The notes under the pieces are model-generated. The model was not told the origin of the DNA. It did not search any database and saw only the letters and a program-made list of their open reading frames with translations. The translations under genes were made by a program, and so were the position numbers. From Paracoccaceae bacterium (GTDB lineage: Bacteria; Pseudomonadota; Alphaproteobacteria; Rhodobacterales; Rhodobacteraceae), in the NCBI GenBank assembly GCA_023383015.1, contig JAHDXW010000005.1, forward strand, positions 1 through 64,000: DNA of 64,000 nucleotides. The letters are read 5' to 3'. Position 1 is the first letter of the stretch; each line of letters opens with the position of its first letter. Shown here piece by piece: positions 1 to 8,138 of the stretch.

Positions 1-466
1 GGGGGGGGGGGGCCGCGGGCGGGGCGGGGGGGGCCGGCGCCGGGGCCGGCGCCGGGGCGGGGGGGGGCGGGGCGGCGGGGGGCGGCGGGGTCAGGCGGCG
101 GAGGCTGCGGGCTGCGGGCTCGGGCGGCGGCACGGCGGCGGGCGCGGCCGCCGGCGATTGCGTTGTGGGGGGCCGCGGCGGGACGGGCGGATGCGGCGGA
201 AGGGGATCGGCCGGGTCGGGGACCGCCCCGCTGTCCGCATCGGCGGACGGGGCGGGCGCGTCCGGCGGGGCGGCGGCGGCGCCGGGGGCGGCCTGCCAGC
301 GGTCGGCCATCGCGGCAAGCCCTGCCGGCGCCGCCGCCAGCGTCACCGCCGCCGCCCCGCCGGCGCCCGCCCCGCCCCCGGCCGGATCGTGGCCGAGCCC
401 CTGCCACAGCCCGGCATGGGCGACGGCCGAGACGGCGAGGAAGGCCGCGAAGCCGGTCGCGCGCAT
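1..466 (-). CDS. tonB: TonB-like energy transducer, N-terminal part (runs off window)
   Basis: The reading frame starts at an ATG at 466 that overlaps the stop of the upstream exbD (ATGA) and stays open to base 1. The N-terminus has a short basic stretch (MRATG) and one hydrophobic segment (about residues 6-24), followed by an alanine- and proline-rich stretch that becomes alternating Pro/Ala before the edge. This is the shape of TonB: an inner-membrane anchor plus an extended periplasmic spacer. The C-terminal receptor-contacting domain lies outside the window, so the family call rests on the anchor, the spacer and the position behind exbB-exbD-exbD and btuB. It would transmit proton motive force to the BtuB-like receptor encoded in the same operon. 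The first 12 bases are all G, as proline codons; a sequencing or assembly artefact at the edge cannot be excluded. Confidence 0.7.
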   Translation of the reverse strand, partial: MRATGFAAFLAVSAVAHAGLWQGLGHDPAGGGAGAGGAAAVTLAAAPAGLAAMADRWQAAPGAAAAPPDAPAPSADADSGAVPDPADPLPPHPPVPPRPPTTQSPAAAPAAVPPPEPAARSLRRLTPPPPAAPPPPAPAPAPAPAPPAPPAAPPP

Positions 467-846
467 CAGCCCCCCTCCGCCAGCACCAGCCCCACCTCGG
501 CCCGGCCGAGGGCGGCCAGGCGGGCGAGCAGCCGGGCGAGCTCGGCCGCCGGCAGCGCTCGGTCGGCGCGCAGGTCGAGCGCCCCGTCGGCCGCGGCGGC
601 GGCGGCGAGTGCCGCCTCGCCGGTGGCCCCGTCGAAGTCCAGCCGACCGTCGGCGGCGACATGCAGCGTCGTGCCCCCGCGCGCCCCGGGCGGGGCCGGG
701 GCGGCGGGTGGCGCGGCCGCGAAGGGGTCGGGCGGGGCAAGGGTGGCGGCCATCAGGAAGAAGACGAGGAGCAGGAAGACGACGTTGATCATCGCCACGA
801 TGCTGTCGCGCGGCGGCCGGGGGGCGGGCGGGGGGCCGAACTCCAT
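466..846 (-). CDS. exbD: ExbD/TolR-family protein, second copy (Asp-to-Asn)
   Basis: A 126-residue protein with one transmembrane helix near the N-terminus (IVAMINVVFLLLVFFLMAA, about residues 12-30) and a periplasmic domain, as in ExbD/TolR. It is the second of two ExbD-like genes and lies 4 bases downstream of the first; its stop overlaps the start of tonB. In the helix the motif reads MIN where the partner copy has MID, so the conserved membrane aspartate of ExbD is an asparagine here. From family knowledge that aspartate carries protons for the ExbB-ExbD motor, so this subunit may be structural or act in a mixed ExbD dimer (inference). The start was chosen from the ATG just before the helix; longer forms upstream read into exbD copy 1 in another frame. 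Confidence 0.85.
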   Translation of the reverse strand: MEFGPPPAPRPPRDSIVAMINVVFLLLVFFLMAATLAPPDPFAAAPPAAPAPPGARGGTTLHVAADGRLDFDGATGEAALAAAAAADGALDLRADRALPAAELARLLARLAALGRAEVGLVLAEGG

Positions 847-850
847 CGCC

Positions 851-1231
851 CTACTCGGCAAGGTAGAGCCGGGAATGCCCGGCGGCGGCGAGCGCCTCGA
901 CGACGTCGACAAGCCGCTGCAGATCGGCGTCCCCGGCGGCCTGCAGCACGACCGGCGCCGTCGCCGGGCCGAGCGCGGCGAGCGCCGCGGCGAGGCCCGC
1001 CTCGGGCAGCGGCCGGCCGTTGAGCGCAACGCCGTCGGCGGCCACCGTGACCAGCCGCGGCGGCCCCTCCCAGCCCGGCCCGGGGCCGCCGGCGAGCGCG
1101 AGCGCGCGCGTGCCCTCGGCGCCGAAGCGGGCGGCGAGCATGAAGAAGACGACGAGCAGGAAGATGACATCGATCATCGGCGTCAGGCTCGGCCGGCGGC
1201 GCGGCGGGGGGCTGCCGAAGGCGAACATCAC
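851..1231 (-). CDS. exbD: ExbD/TolR-family proton channel subunit, first copy
   Basis: A 126-residue ExbD-like protein: short cytoplasmic N-terminus, one transmembrane helix with the motif LTPMIDVIFLLVVFF that includes the conserved aspartate, then a periplasmic domain of about 85 residues. It would sit with ExbB and TonB in the inner membrane and convert proton flow into TonB movement. The start overlaps the exbB stop by ATGA (1228-1231) and the gene is followed at 4 bases by a second exbD, so translation is probably coupled through the whole exbB-exbD-exbD-tonB block. Length is normal for the family. Confidence 0.9.
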   Translation of the reverse strand: MMFAFGSPPPRRRPSLTPMIDVIFLLVVFFMLAARFGAEGTRALALAGGPGPGWEGPPRLVTVAADGVALNGRPLPEAGLAAALAALGPATAPVVLQAAGDADLQRLVDVVEALAAAGHSRLYLAE

Positions 1232-1884
1232 CGCCCCCCCGCGGGGGCAAGGAAGATGCGCGTGGCGATGTCCTCGAGGTCGGTGCGCAGCCCGTCCACC
1301 ACGCCCTCGGCCCAGGCCAGCGCCGCGGCGGCGGGGATCGCCACGCCCATGCCGGCCGCCGTGGTCAGGAGCGCCTCCCAGATGCCGCCGGCGAGCACCG
1401 CGGGGTCGGCGCGGGTGCCGGTGGCCTGCAGCGCCTGGAAGGCGCCGATCATGCCGAGGACGGTGCCGAGAAGGCCGAGCAGCGGGGCGACGGTGACGAT
1501 CAGGTCAAGCCCGCGCAGCCCGGCCCGCGCCTCGGCAAGGATGCGGCGGGCCTGGCGGGCCGTCTCCTCGCGCGCCGCCGCCTCGGGCAGGCGGGAACGG
1601 GCGGCAAGCGCCGCGGCGGCCAGCCGCGCCCGCGCCCCGCGCCGCCCCGACAGCGCGGCGGCGGCAGCGGCGGCCCGCCCGGCGGCAAGCTCGGCCACCG
1701 CCGCCTCGGCCGCCCCCCCGCCAAAGGCGCCGAGGCGCAGGAAGTCCCAGAGCTTCCACAGGATCAGCGCCAGCCCGACGACCGACAGAAGCGCGATCGC
1801 CCACATCGCCGGGCCGCCGCGGTCAAGGAAGGCGGCAAGCCCCTCGGGCAGCAGCGCATCGAGCAGGGTGACGGGCTGCTCCAT
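1228..1884 (-). CDS. exbB: MotA/TolQ/ExbB proton channel protein
   Basis: A 218-residue inner-membrane protein of the MotA/TolQ/ExbB family. There is an N-terminal transmembrane helix (about residues 28-46, MWAIALLSVVGLALILWKL), a long alanine-rich cytoplasmic loop, and two further helices containing the LIVTVAPLLGLLGTVLGMIGAF signature (in two halves) and a LLTTAAGMGVAIPAAAA segment, which is the family pattern. It scaffolds ExbD and TonB. The start codon overlaps the stop of the upstream ATPase gene by ATGA, tying the energising complex to B12 transport. TolQ is the main alternative, but the flanking btu genes and tonB favour ExbB. Confidence 0.9.
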   Translation of the reverse strand: MEQPVTLLDALLPEGLAAFLDRGGPAMWAIALLSVVGLALILWKLWDFLRLGAFGGGAAEAAVAELAAGRAAAAAAALSGRRGARARLAAAALAARSRLPEAAAREETARQARRILAEARAGLRGLDLIVTVAPLLGLLGTVLGMIGAFQALQATGTRADPAVLAGGIWEALLTTAAGMGVAIPAAAALAWAEGVVDGLRTDLEDIATRIFLAPAGGR

Positions 1885-2642
1885 CAGACCACCTCCAGCG
1901 GCTGGACGATCGGGCCTGCCGCGGTTGTGGCGCGGAAGGCGCGGATGCCGAACACCGCCGCCAGCCGCGCGTCGGTCAGCACCTCGGCGGCGGTGCCGTC
2001 GGCGACGATCCGGCCGGCCTGCATCATTACCAGCCGGGTGCAGGCGCGGGCGGCCAGCCCGAGGTCGTGCAGGGTGACGACGACCGCCCGCCCGGCGCGG
2101 GCGAGGCCGCCGAAGGTGGCGAGCGCGGCGAGCTGGGCGGCGGGGTCGAGGCCGGCCACGGGCTCGTCGGCAAGCAGCAGCGGCGCCTCCTGGGCCAGCG
2201 CCCTCGCCATCAGCGCCCGCGCCTGCTCGCCCCCCGAAAGCTCGGTGGCGATCCGCCCGGCCAGCCCGGCCAGCCCGGTTGCGGCCAGCGCCCGGCCGAC
2301 CGCCGCCCGGTCCCCGGCCGCAAGCCGGCCCGGCCCGCCGCCGTGCGGCAGCCGGCCGAGGGCCACGAGGTCGGCCACCGTCACCGGCCAGGCGATGGTG
2401 CGGCCCTGCGGCAGGAAGGCCACGGCCCGCGCCCGCGCCGCGGCCGGCAGCGCGGCCAGGCTCGACCTCCCGGCTGCCACCGGCAGAAGGCCCAGCGCGG
2501 CGCGCAGGAGCGTCGTCTTGCCCGCGCCGTTCGGGCCGATCAGACCCACCACCTCGCCCGGACCGACGGCAAGGCTTGCGCTTGCCACCGCCGCGCTGCC
2601 GCCGCGCATGACCGTCAGTTGGTCCAGCGCCAGGAGCGTCAT
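1884..2642 (-). CDS. btuD: B12-type ABC transporter ATPase
   Basis: A 252-residue ABC ATPase with Walker A GPNGAGKTT (about residues 37-45), signature LSGGEQARALMARAL, Walker B LLLADEP with the catalytic Glu, and the H-loop (VVVTLHDLG). It belongs to the FepC/BtuD/HmuV class that pairs with FecCD-type permeases. The start at 2642 overlaps the permease stop (ATGA); an open frame continues far upstream but reads through the permease gene in another frame. Because the operon is led by a cobalamin riboswitch, the substrate is most likely cobalamin or a cobinamide; iron-siderophore or haem ATPases are close relatives and cannot be separated by sequence alone. Confidence 0.9.
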   Translation of the reverse strand: MTLLALDQLTVMRGGSAAVASASLAVGPGEVVGLIGPNGAGKTTLLRAALGLLPVAAGRSSLAALPAAARARAVAFLPQGRTIAWPVTVADLVALGRLPHGGGPGRLAAGDRAAVGRALAATGLAGLAGRIATELSGGEQARALMARALAQEAPLLLADEPVAGLDPAAQLAALATFGGLARAGRAVVVTLHDLGLAARACTRLVMMQAGRIVADGTAAEVLTDARLAAVFGIRAFRATTAAGPIVQPLEVV

Positions 2643-3628
2643 GCCTCGGCCCTCGCCGTGCGCAGGATCAGGTGCAGGAAGAATGGCGCGCCGATCAGCG
2701 CGGTGACGACGCCGAGCTTGAGGTCGCGCTCGGGGGCGAGAAGGCGGGTGGCGAGGTCGGCGGCCAGCAGCATCGCCGCCCCGCCCAGCGCCGCCGCCGG
2801 CAGGCTGCGCGAGGGCAGCCCGCCGCAGAGCGGCCGGACGAGATGCGGTACGACGAGGCCGACGAAGCCGATCGCGCCCGCGACCGCGGTGGCCGCGCCG
2901 ACCAGCGCCGCGGTGCCGCCGACGACGAGGATGCGCAGCCGCACCAGCCCCGTGCCCATCGTCGCCGCCGCCTCCTCGCCGAGCGTCAGCGCGTCCAGCC
3001 CGCGGCGGGCGGTAAGCAGCATCGCCGCGCCGAGGGCAAGGAAGGGCAGGGCAAGCCAGAGATGGCTCATCGCCCGGTCCCTGAGCGAGCCCATCGTCCA
3101 GAAGACGATCTCGGCCGCAGCGAAGGGGTTGGGCGAGAGGTTGAGGACAAGCGCGGTGGCCGCCCCGGCGAGGGCCGAAAGCGCGATGCCGGCGAGGATG
3201 AGCGCTAGTGTGCCGCCGCGCGGCCCGGCGACGGCGAGCATCAGCCCCGCCGCCAGACCCGCCCCGGCCAGCGCCGCGACCGGCAGGGCCAGCGCGAAGG
3301 CGGCGGCAAGCCCGGTCTGCAGCGCCACCACCGCGCCCAGCGCCGCCGCCGCCGAGACGCCGAGCAGCCCCGGCTCGGCCAGCGGGTTGCGCAGGAGCCC
3401 CTGCATCGCCGCCCCGGCGAGCCCGAGTGCGGCGCCGACGGCGGCGGCCAGAAGCGCCCGTGGCAGCCGGATCTCCTGCATCACCAGCACCAGCGCCCGC
3501 CCCTCGGCGCCGAACAGCGCCCGCAGGCTCGCTGAGGCCGGCAGCCCCGCCGGCCCGACCATCAGCGAGGCCGCGAACAGCGCCGCGACGGCAAGGGCGA
3601 GCGCGAGAAGGATGGCGGGATAGCTCAT
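2639..3628 (-). CDS. btuC: FecCD/BtuC-type ABC transporter permease
   Basis: A 329-residue, strongly hydrophobic protein of the FecCD family with about nine to ten predicted membrane helices and the characteristic internal motifs RLPRALLAAAVGAALGLAGA and GAIGFVGLVVPHLVRPL, the latter next to the coupling helix that contacts the ATPase. Two copies would form the inner-membrane channel with BtuD. The start overlaps the stop of the binding-protein gene by four bases and its stop overlaps the ATPase start. Context with a cobalamin riboswitch and a BtuB-like receptor supports vitamin B12 import. Confidence 0.9.
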   Translation of the reverse strand: MSYPAILLALALAVAALFAASLMVGPAGLPASASLRALFGAEGRALVLVMQEIRLPRALLAAAVGAALGLAGAAMQGLLRNPLAEPGLLGVSAAAALGAVVALQTGLAAAFALALPVAALAGAGLAAGLMLAVAGPRGGTLALILAGIALSALAGAATALVLNLSPNPFAAAEIVFWTMGSLRDRAMSHLWLALPFLALGAAMLLTARRGLDALTLGEEAAATMGTGLVRLRILVVGGTAALVGAATAVAGAIGFVGLVVPHLVRPLCGGLPSRSLPAAALGGAAMLLAADLATRLLAPERDLKLGVVTALIGAPFFLHLILRTARAEA

Positions 3629-4470
3629 CGCGCCTCCGGCAGAAGGTCGCGGGCGGCGCGCAGGGCGGCGAGCGCGCGCAGAAGGTGCGGCGTGCCGCAG
3701 ACCCAGTCGGCGTCATCGGGGCGGATCGCCGGGCGGCCGGCGGCGAGCGCGGCCAGGGCGGGATGGGTCAGCAGCTCTTCGGCCCGGCTTGCCCCGGGGT
3801 AGGGGCGGGCGAGGACGAGGAGCGCTGGCTCGGCCAGCACCAGAAGCTCGAGCGGCAGGTAGCCGCCGGCGTCAAGCCCGAGCTCGGCGGCAAGGTTGGC
3901 AAGGCCGGCGCGGGAGAGGATCTCGCCCGAGAGGCTGGCCGCGCCGCCCGTCCAGCCGGCGGCGGCGTAGATCGCCGCCCGCGGCCGCGGTCCCGGCGGG
4001 GCGGCCAGCCGGGCGAGCCCGGCGTCGAACTCGGCCAGCAGCGCGGCGGCGGCGGCCTCGCGGCCGAGTGCTGCGCCGACGGTGACGATCGCCGCCCGCG
4101 CCGCCGCAACCGAGCCGGGCGGCGGCACCTCGACCACCGCCACGCCGAGCCGGCGGAGCAGCTCGACCGTCGCCCGCGTCGTGAAGGTGCCGGCCAGGAC
4201 GAGGTCGGGGGCAAGGGCGAACACCTCCTCGGCGCCGCCGTGGGTGACCGGATGGGCCATCGCCTCGGTCGCCATGGCCGAGGCGCGGGGGTCGCGCGCG
4301 ACATGGCTCAGGGCCGCGATCTGCCCCGGCGCGGCCAGCAGCATGGCAAGCTGGTCGGTGCAGAGGTTCAGCGAGACGACGCGCGCCGGTGCCCCCCCCG
4401 CCGCCGGCGCGGCGGCGGCGAGGGCCAGGGCCAGGGCCAGGGCGGCCGGCGGCGCGCGCGGCGGGCGCAT
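3625..4470 (-). CDS. btuF: Periplasmic B12-binding protein of the BtuF family
   Basis: A 281-residue exported protein. Residues 1 to about 26 form a signal peptide (MRPPRAPPAALALALAL then AAPAAGGAPA). The mature part begins with RVVSLNLCTDQLAMLLAAP, a typical start of class III periplasmic binding proteins, and has two lobes joined by a long helix around the middle. It would capture cobalamin released by the outer-membrane receptor and deliver it to the BtuC-BtuD transporter. The start overlaps the stop of btuB by ATGA. The riboswitch and gene order favour a corrinoid ligand over a siderophore, but this is contextual. Confidence 0.85.
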   Translation of the reverse strand: MRPPRAPPAALALALALAAAAPAAGGAPARVVSLNLCTDQLAMLLAAPGQIAALSHVARDPRASAMATEAMAHPVTHGGAEEVFALAPDLVLAGTFTTRATVELLRRLGVAVVEVPPPGSVAAARAAIVTVGAALGREAAAAALLAEFDAGLARLAAPPGPRPRAAIYAAAGWTGGAASLSGEILSRAGLANLAAELGLDAGGYLPLELLVLAEPALLVLARPYPGASRAEELLTHPALAALAAGRPAIRPDDADWVCGTPHLLRALAALRAARDLLPEAR

Positions 4471-6302
4471 CAGAACTCGGCCGACAGCCCGGCGAACAGG
4501 CCGAAGCCGGGCGTTCCGTAGCCGCGCACCCGCTGGTAATGGGTGTCGAACAGGTTCTCGACCCGCACATAGGCCTCGGTGCGCTCGTCGATGCGGTAGC
4601 GCAGGCTGGCGTTGACGACCGCGAAGTCGCCGAGCGGCGCCCCGCCCTCGACGACATCGGCGGCACCGATCACGGCAAGCTGGCCCGAGAGCCGGTCGGT
4701 GATGCGCCCGTCAAGGGTGACCGAGCCCTCGTGCCGGGGCACCCGCGGCAGCCGGCCGCCGGCGGCGGTTCTCGTGTCGGTGAAGGTGTAGGCAAAGCTC
4801 AGCGTCGCCCGCTCGCCGAGCGGCAGCGCGGCCTCGACCTCGATGCCGCGGCGTTCGGTGCGGCCGGGGATGTTGGCGTAGCGGTCGGTGGCGAAGTCGT
4901 AGTCGATGAGGTTGCGGGTATCGAGCAGGAAGGCGGTGGCGGCCAGCCGCGCGCCCCCGGCGAGCCGCCATTCGGCGCCGATCTCGGCCGAGCGGCTTTC
5001 CTCGGGCTCGAGCGCGGGGTCGCCATAGAAGCTGTAGAGCTCGAAGGGCGAGGGGGCGCGGAAGCCGTTGGAGACGGCGGCGCGCAGCGTCACCGCCTCG
5101 GAGGCGCGGAAGGCCGCGGCCAGCCGGCCGGTGGTGAAGCCGCCGAAGGCGGAATGGTAGTCCTGCCGGAGGGTGGCGGCGATCGACAGCCGGTCGGTCG
5201 GCTCGGCGATCAGCTGGCCCCAGAGGCCGGCGCTGCGGACATCGGCGGACAGCGGGCCGAAGGTGCCGGCCTGGTCGTAGCGCTCCTCCTGCCAGTCGGC
5301 GCCCCAGACGAGGCGCAGCCGCGCCGTCGCCTGCCAGTTGCCGACGTAGTCGAGCGCCGTGCGCTCGCCGGTGTAGGTGTTGTCGGCCGGGCCGAAGCCG
5401 TTCGATTCGCGGTAGCGCCGCTCGATGCGGTAGCGCGACAGGCCGAATACATGGCGCGTTGCCCCGAGGTCGGCCTCGGCGAAGCCGCGGACCCCGATGC
5501 TGTCGACGTCGGCGCGCTCGTCGGGGCTGCCGTCGCCGAGGGGGAAGCCCTCGTCGTACTCGCCGCGGCTGCGGTCGGCGAAGGCCGCGAAGCCGAGCGT
5601 GACCGAATCGGAGGCGCGGAACCGGCCCGAGGCCGACAGGCGCCAGTCGCGCAGGCCGTCGGCCTCGGTGTTGCCGTTGCGCGCGTCGGCGGCCGAGAAG
5701 CCCGCGGTGACGAAGCGGCTGGCCGAGACGGCAAGCTCGCCACGCTCGCCGCGCGCGGTCATCCCCCAGGAGAGGAGCGCGCTCTCGCGGCTGCCGGCCT
5801 CGATGCCGAAGCGGTGGCGCACCCCGTCCTCGCGTGCCTGGCGGGTGGTGATGGCGATCACCCCGCCCACCGCCGAGCCGCCGTAGAGCGCCGACTGCGA
5901 TCCGCGAACGATCTCGATGCGGGCGATATCGGATGTCCTGAGCAGGCCCATGTTGAAGATGACCTGCGTTCCGGATGGGTCGGAGACGTCGATGCCGTCG
6001 ACCAGGACCTTGACGTAGGCCCCCGCGGCGCCGCGCAGGAAGGTGGTGGCCGGCGCCCCCGGCGGGCCCGCCTGGGTGACCGTGACCCCCGCGAATCGGG
6101 TCAGGAAGGCCGCGAGCGCCACATCGCCGGCCGCCGCGAGTTCCTCGGGACCGATCACGGTGACGCTGGCGCCGGTGGCGTCGGCGGCGGTCTCGACCCG
6201 GTTGGCGAAGACGGTGATCTCGCCGAGGTCGAAGCTGCCCTGCGCCGCCGCCGGAACGGCGAGCAGGGACAGCGCGAGTGAGAGAATGCCGGGGTGTCGC
6301 AT
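4470..6302 (-). CDS. btuB: TonB-dependent outer-membrane receptor, BtuB-like
   Basis: A 610-residue receptor: signal peptide (MRHPGILSLALSLLAVPAAAQ), a TonB box-like segment (DLGEITVFANR), a plug domain (with GASVTVIG, VLVDGIDVSDP, IARIEIVRGSQSALYGG and GVIAITT motifs), a 22-stranded-type barrel, and a terminal phenylalanine. Length is the same as typical BtuB (about 600 residues). The start at 6302 was chosen because it begins the signal peptide; longer frames would start inside the riboswitch leader. It is the first gene of the operon directly behind a cobalamin riboswitch, so its expression should drop when adenosylcobalamin is plentiful. Corrinoid uptake is the best reading. Confidence 0.92.
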   Translation of the reverse strand: MRHPGILSLALSLLAVPAAAQGSFDLGEITVFANRVETAADATGASVTVIGPEELAAAGDVALAAFLTRFAGVTVTQAGPPGAPATTFLRGAAGAYVKVLVDGIDVSDPSGTQVIFNMGLLRTSDIARIEIVRGSQSALYGGSAVGGVIAITTRQAREDGVRHRFGIEAGSRESALLSWGMTARGERGELAVSASRFVTAGFSAADARNGNTEADGLRDWRLSASGRFRASDSVTLGFAAFADRSRGEYDEGFPLGDGSPDERADVDSIGVRGFAEADLGATRHVFGLSRYRIERRYRESNGFGPADNTYTGERTALDYVGNWQATARLRLVWGADWQEERYDQAGTFGPLSADVRSAGLWGQLIAEPTDRLSIAATLRQDYHSAFGGFTTGRLAAAFRASEAVTLRAAVSNGFRAPSPFELYSFYGDPALEPEESRSAEIGAEWRLAGGARLAATAFLLDTRNLIDYDFATDRYANIPGRTERRGIEVEAALPLGERATLSFAYTFTDTRTAAGGRLPRVPRHEGSVTLDGRITDRLSGQLAVIGAADVVEGGAPLGDFAVVNASLRYRIDERTEAYVRVENLFDTHYQRVRGYGTPGFGLFAGLSAEF

Positions 6303-6449
6303 CGCTTCGGGCTCCGCTCGAGGCGGGCAAGGCCCGCCGGGATGGGGTATGGCCACGGAGAGGAAGCCTCTCCGCAGTCGGTGGTCTGGCGTCACCGCTG
6401 CGGAACATCCGCCCCCGGGGCGCACCCCGCGCCCGGGAAAGGGTGATCA

Positions 6450-6620
6450 CCCTGGCAGGTCTCCTGGCTTGCGGGTCCTCGCGCGCGCCGGCCTTCCCAG
6501 GGCGGACCCCAGTGGCATCGTCGGCCGCGCTCTCCGCTCACAGTTGCGGGGGCAGCCACGGACTGGCCCCTCGCGGGGCTGCACCGTGTTCCCTATTCCT
6601 CCGGCTGTCGGGCCGGAACC
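6450..6620 (-). promoter_or_regulatory. Cobalamin (AdoCbl) riboswitch upstream of btuB
   Basis: On the minus strand the conserved elements of the cobalamin riboswitch follow in order: GGAATAGGGAAC with GGTG, the core CCCCCGCAACTGTGAGCGG, the B12 box GATGCCACTGGG, a CTGGGAAGG segment, and the closing AGCCAGGAGACCTGCC. The leader then holds a small dyad (GGGTGATCACCC, 6441-6452) followed by TTT and a strong GC hairpin (about 6415-6437) that could be the expression platform. The btuB start is about 150 bases downstream. Binding of adenosylcobalamin is expected to reduce expression of the B12 uptake operon. Confidence 0.95.
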
Positions 6621-6631
6621 AAGGCCGTTCC

Positions 6632-6659
6632 TTGCTAGGCAAGCCGGAGTGAAAGTCAA
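6632..6659 (-). promoter_or_regulatory. Candidate sigma-70-type promoter of the B12 uptake operon
   Basis: On the minus strand TTGACT (6659-6654) is followed after 16 bases by TAGCAA (6637-6632), placing a transcription start near 6625, just before the riboswitch. Match to -35 is good and to -10 partial; no experimental support. Confidence 0.5.
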
Positions 6660-6773
6660 GGCCCGCGCGGGCCCGGCGGGGGCCTGCCGGCGGTGGCCGG
6701 GGTCGGTTGACAGGGCATGGCGCATGGCGCATCGCTCGCCACCGGGTTCGGGGCGAGAAGGGGCGGCGCTTCC

Positions 6774-8078
6774 ATGAAGATCGCGATGATCGGGACCGGT
6801 TATGTCGGGCTCGTCTCGGGCGTGTGCTTTTCGGATTTCGGCCACCGCGTCGTCTGCGTCGACAAGGATGCGGCGAAGGTCGCGGCGCTGACGGCGGGCC
6901 GGGTGCCGATCTACGAGCCGGGGCTTGAGGAGGTGATGCAGCGCAACGTCGCCGCCGGGCGGCTGCTGTTCACCGGCGACATTGCCGCCGCGGTCGAGGG
7001 TGCCGATGCCGTGTTCATCGCCGTCGGCACCCCCAGTCGGCGCGGTGACGGCCATGCCGACCTGACCTATGTCTTCGCCGCCGCCGAGGAGATCGCCCGC
7101 GCGCTGACGGGCTATGCGGTGGTGGTGACCAAGTCGACCGTGCCGGTGGGCACCAACCGCAGGGTTCGCGAGGTGATTCGCCGCGCGAACCCGGCGGCGG
7201 AGTTCGACGTCGCCTCGAACCCGGAATTCCTGCGCGAGGGCGCAGCGGTCGACGACTTCATGCGCCCTGACCGCGTCGTCGTCGGCGTGGAGAGCGAGCG
7301 GGCGCGCGACGTCATGGGCCACATCTACCGGCCGCTGTTCCTGCGCGACTTCCCGGTCGTCTTCACCGACCTCGAATCGGCGGAGATGATCAAGTACGCG
7401 GCCAACGCCTTCCTTGCCGCCAAGATCACCTTCATCAACGAGATCGCCGCCCTGTGCGAGAAGCTCGGCGCCGACGTCAAGGCGGTGGCGCGGGGCATCG
7501 GGCTGGACGGCCGCATCGGCATGAAGTTCCTGCACGCCGGCCCGGGCTACGGCGGGTCGTGCTTTCCCAAGGACACCCGCGCGCTGGCCCGGATCGGCCA
7601 GGAGAACGCGGTGCCGATGCAGATCACCGAGACCGTCATCAAGGTCAACGAGGAGATCAAGCGCCGGATGGTCGACAAGATCCTCGACCTCTGCGGCGGC
7701 TCGGTCAACGGCCGTACGGTGGCGGTCCTGGGTGTCACCTTCAAGCCCAACACCGACGACATGCGCGAGGCGCCGTCGCTGACGATCGTGCCGGCGCTGG
7801 TGGGCAGGGGGGCGCGGGTGCGGGTGGTCGACCCCGAGGGGAGGCGCGAGGGCGAGGCGCTCCTGCCCGGCGTCGCCTGGATGGACGACCCCTATGCCGC
7901 CGCCGAGGGTGCCGACGCGCTGGTCCTGCTGACCGAGTGGAACGCCTTCCGCGCTCTCGACCTGGCGCGCATCGCCGGCGCCATGGCGCATCCGCGGCTG
8001 GCCGACCTGCGCAACGTCTATTCGCCCGAGGAGGCGCGGGCGGCCGGCTTCACCGCCTTCGCCGGTGTCGGCCGCTAG
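6774..8078 (+). CDS. ugd: UDP-glucose 6-dehydrogenase
   Basis: A 434-residue member of the UDP-glucose/GDP-mannose dehydrogenase family, which oxidises UDP-glucose twice with NAD to UDP-glucuronate, a precursor for capsule and exopolysaccharide sugars. The N-terminus is a Rossmann motif (MKIAMIGTGYVGL), followed by GTPSRRGDG, the STVPVGT loop and the catalytic motif GPGYGGSCFPKDT with Cys263. A C-terminal UDP-binding domain starts near residue 310 (VAVLGVTFKPNTDD). The start at 6774 begins the Rossmann strand; an in-frame upstream ATG would add 19 residues without homology character. GDP-mannose dehydrogenase (AlgD) is the related alternative, but length and motifs fit UDP-glucose better. Confidence 0.92.
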   Translation: MKIAMIGTGYVGLVSGVCFSDFGHRVVCVDKDAAKVAALTAGRVPIYEPGLEEVMQRNVAAGRLLFTGDIAAAVEGADAVFIAVGTPSRRGDGHADLTYVFAAAEEIARALTGYAVVVTKSTVPVGTNRRVREVIRRANPAAEFDVASNPEFLREGAAVDDFMRPDRVVVGVESERARDVMGHIYRPLFLRDFPVVFTDLESAEMIKYAANAFLAAKITFINEIAALCEKLGADVKAVARGIGLDGRIGMKFLHAGPGYGGSCFPKDTRALARIGQENAVPMQITETVIKVNEEIKRRMVDKILDLCGGSVNGRTVAVLGVTFKPNTDDMREAPSLTIVPALVGRGARVRVVDPEGRREGEALLPGVAWMDDPYAAAEGADALVLLTEWNAFRALDLARIAGAMAHPRLADLRNVYSPEEARAAGFTAFAGVGR

Positions 8079-8138
8079 GCCCGGCCCGGCCCGGCGAGGG
8101 CCTTGCCCGGCCGAGGCCGGCGCGCTATCGCCGCGGCC

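Noticed and set aside
1-90. Poly-G and G/C block at the window start as a special structure
   Set aside because: In the tonB frame it reads as the expected Pro/Ala spacer; the edge may also be of low sequence quality.
158-2077. Very long plus-strand open frame across the exbD/exbB region
   Set aside because: It is Arg/Ala/Pro-rich without domains, opposite the real exb genes; long antisense frames are expected at this GC content.
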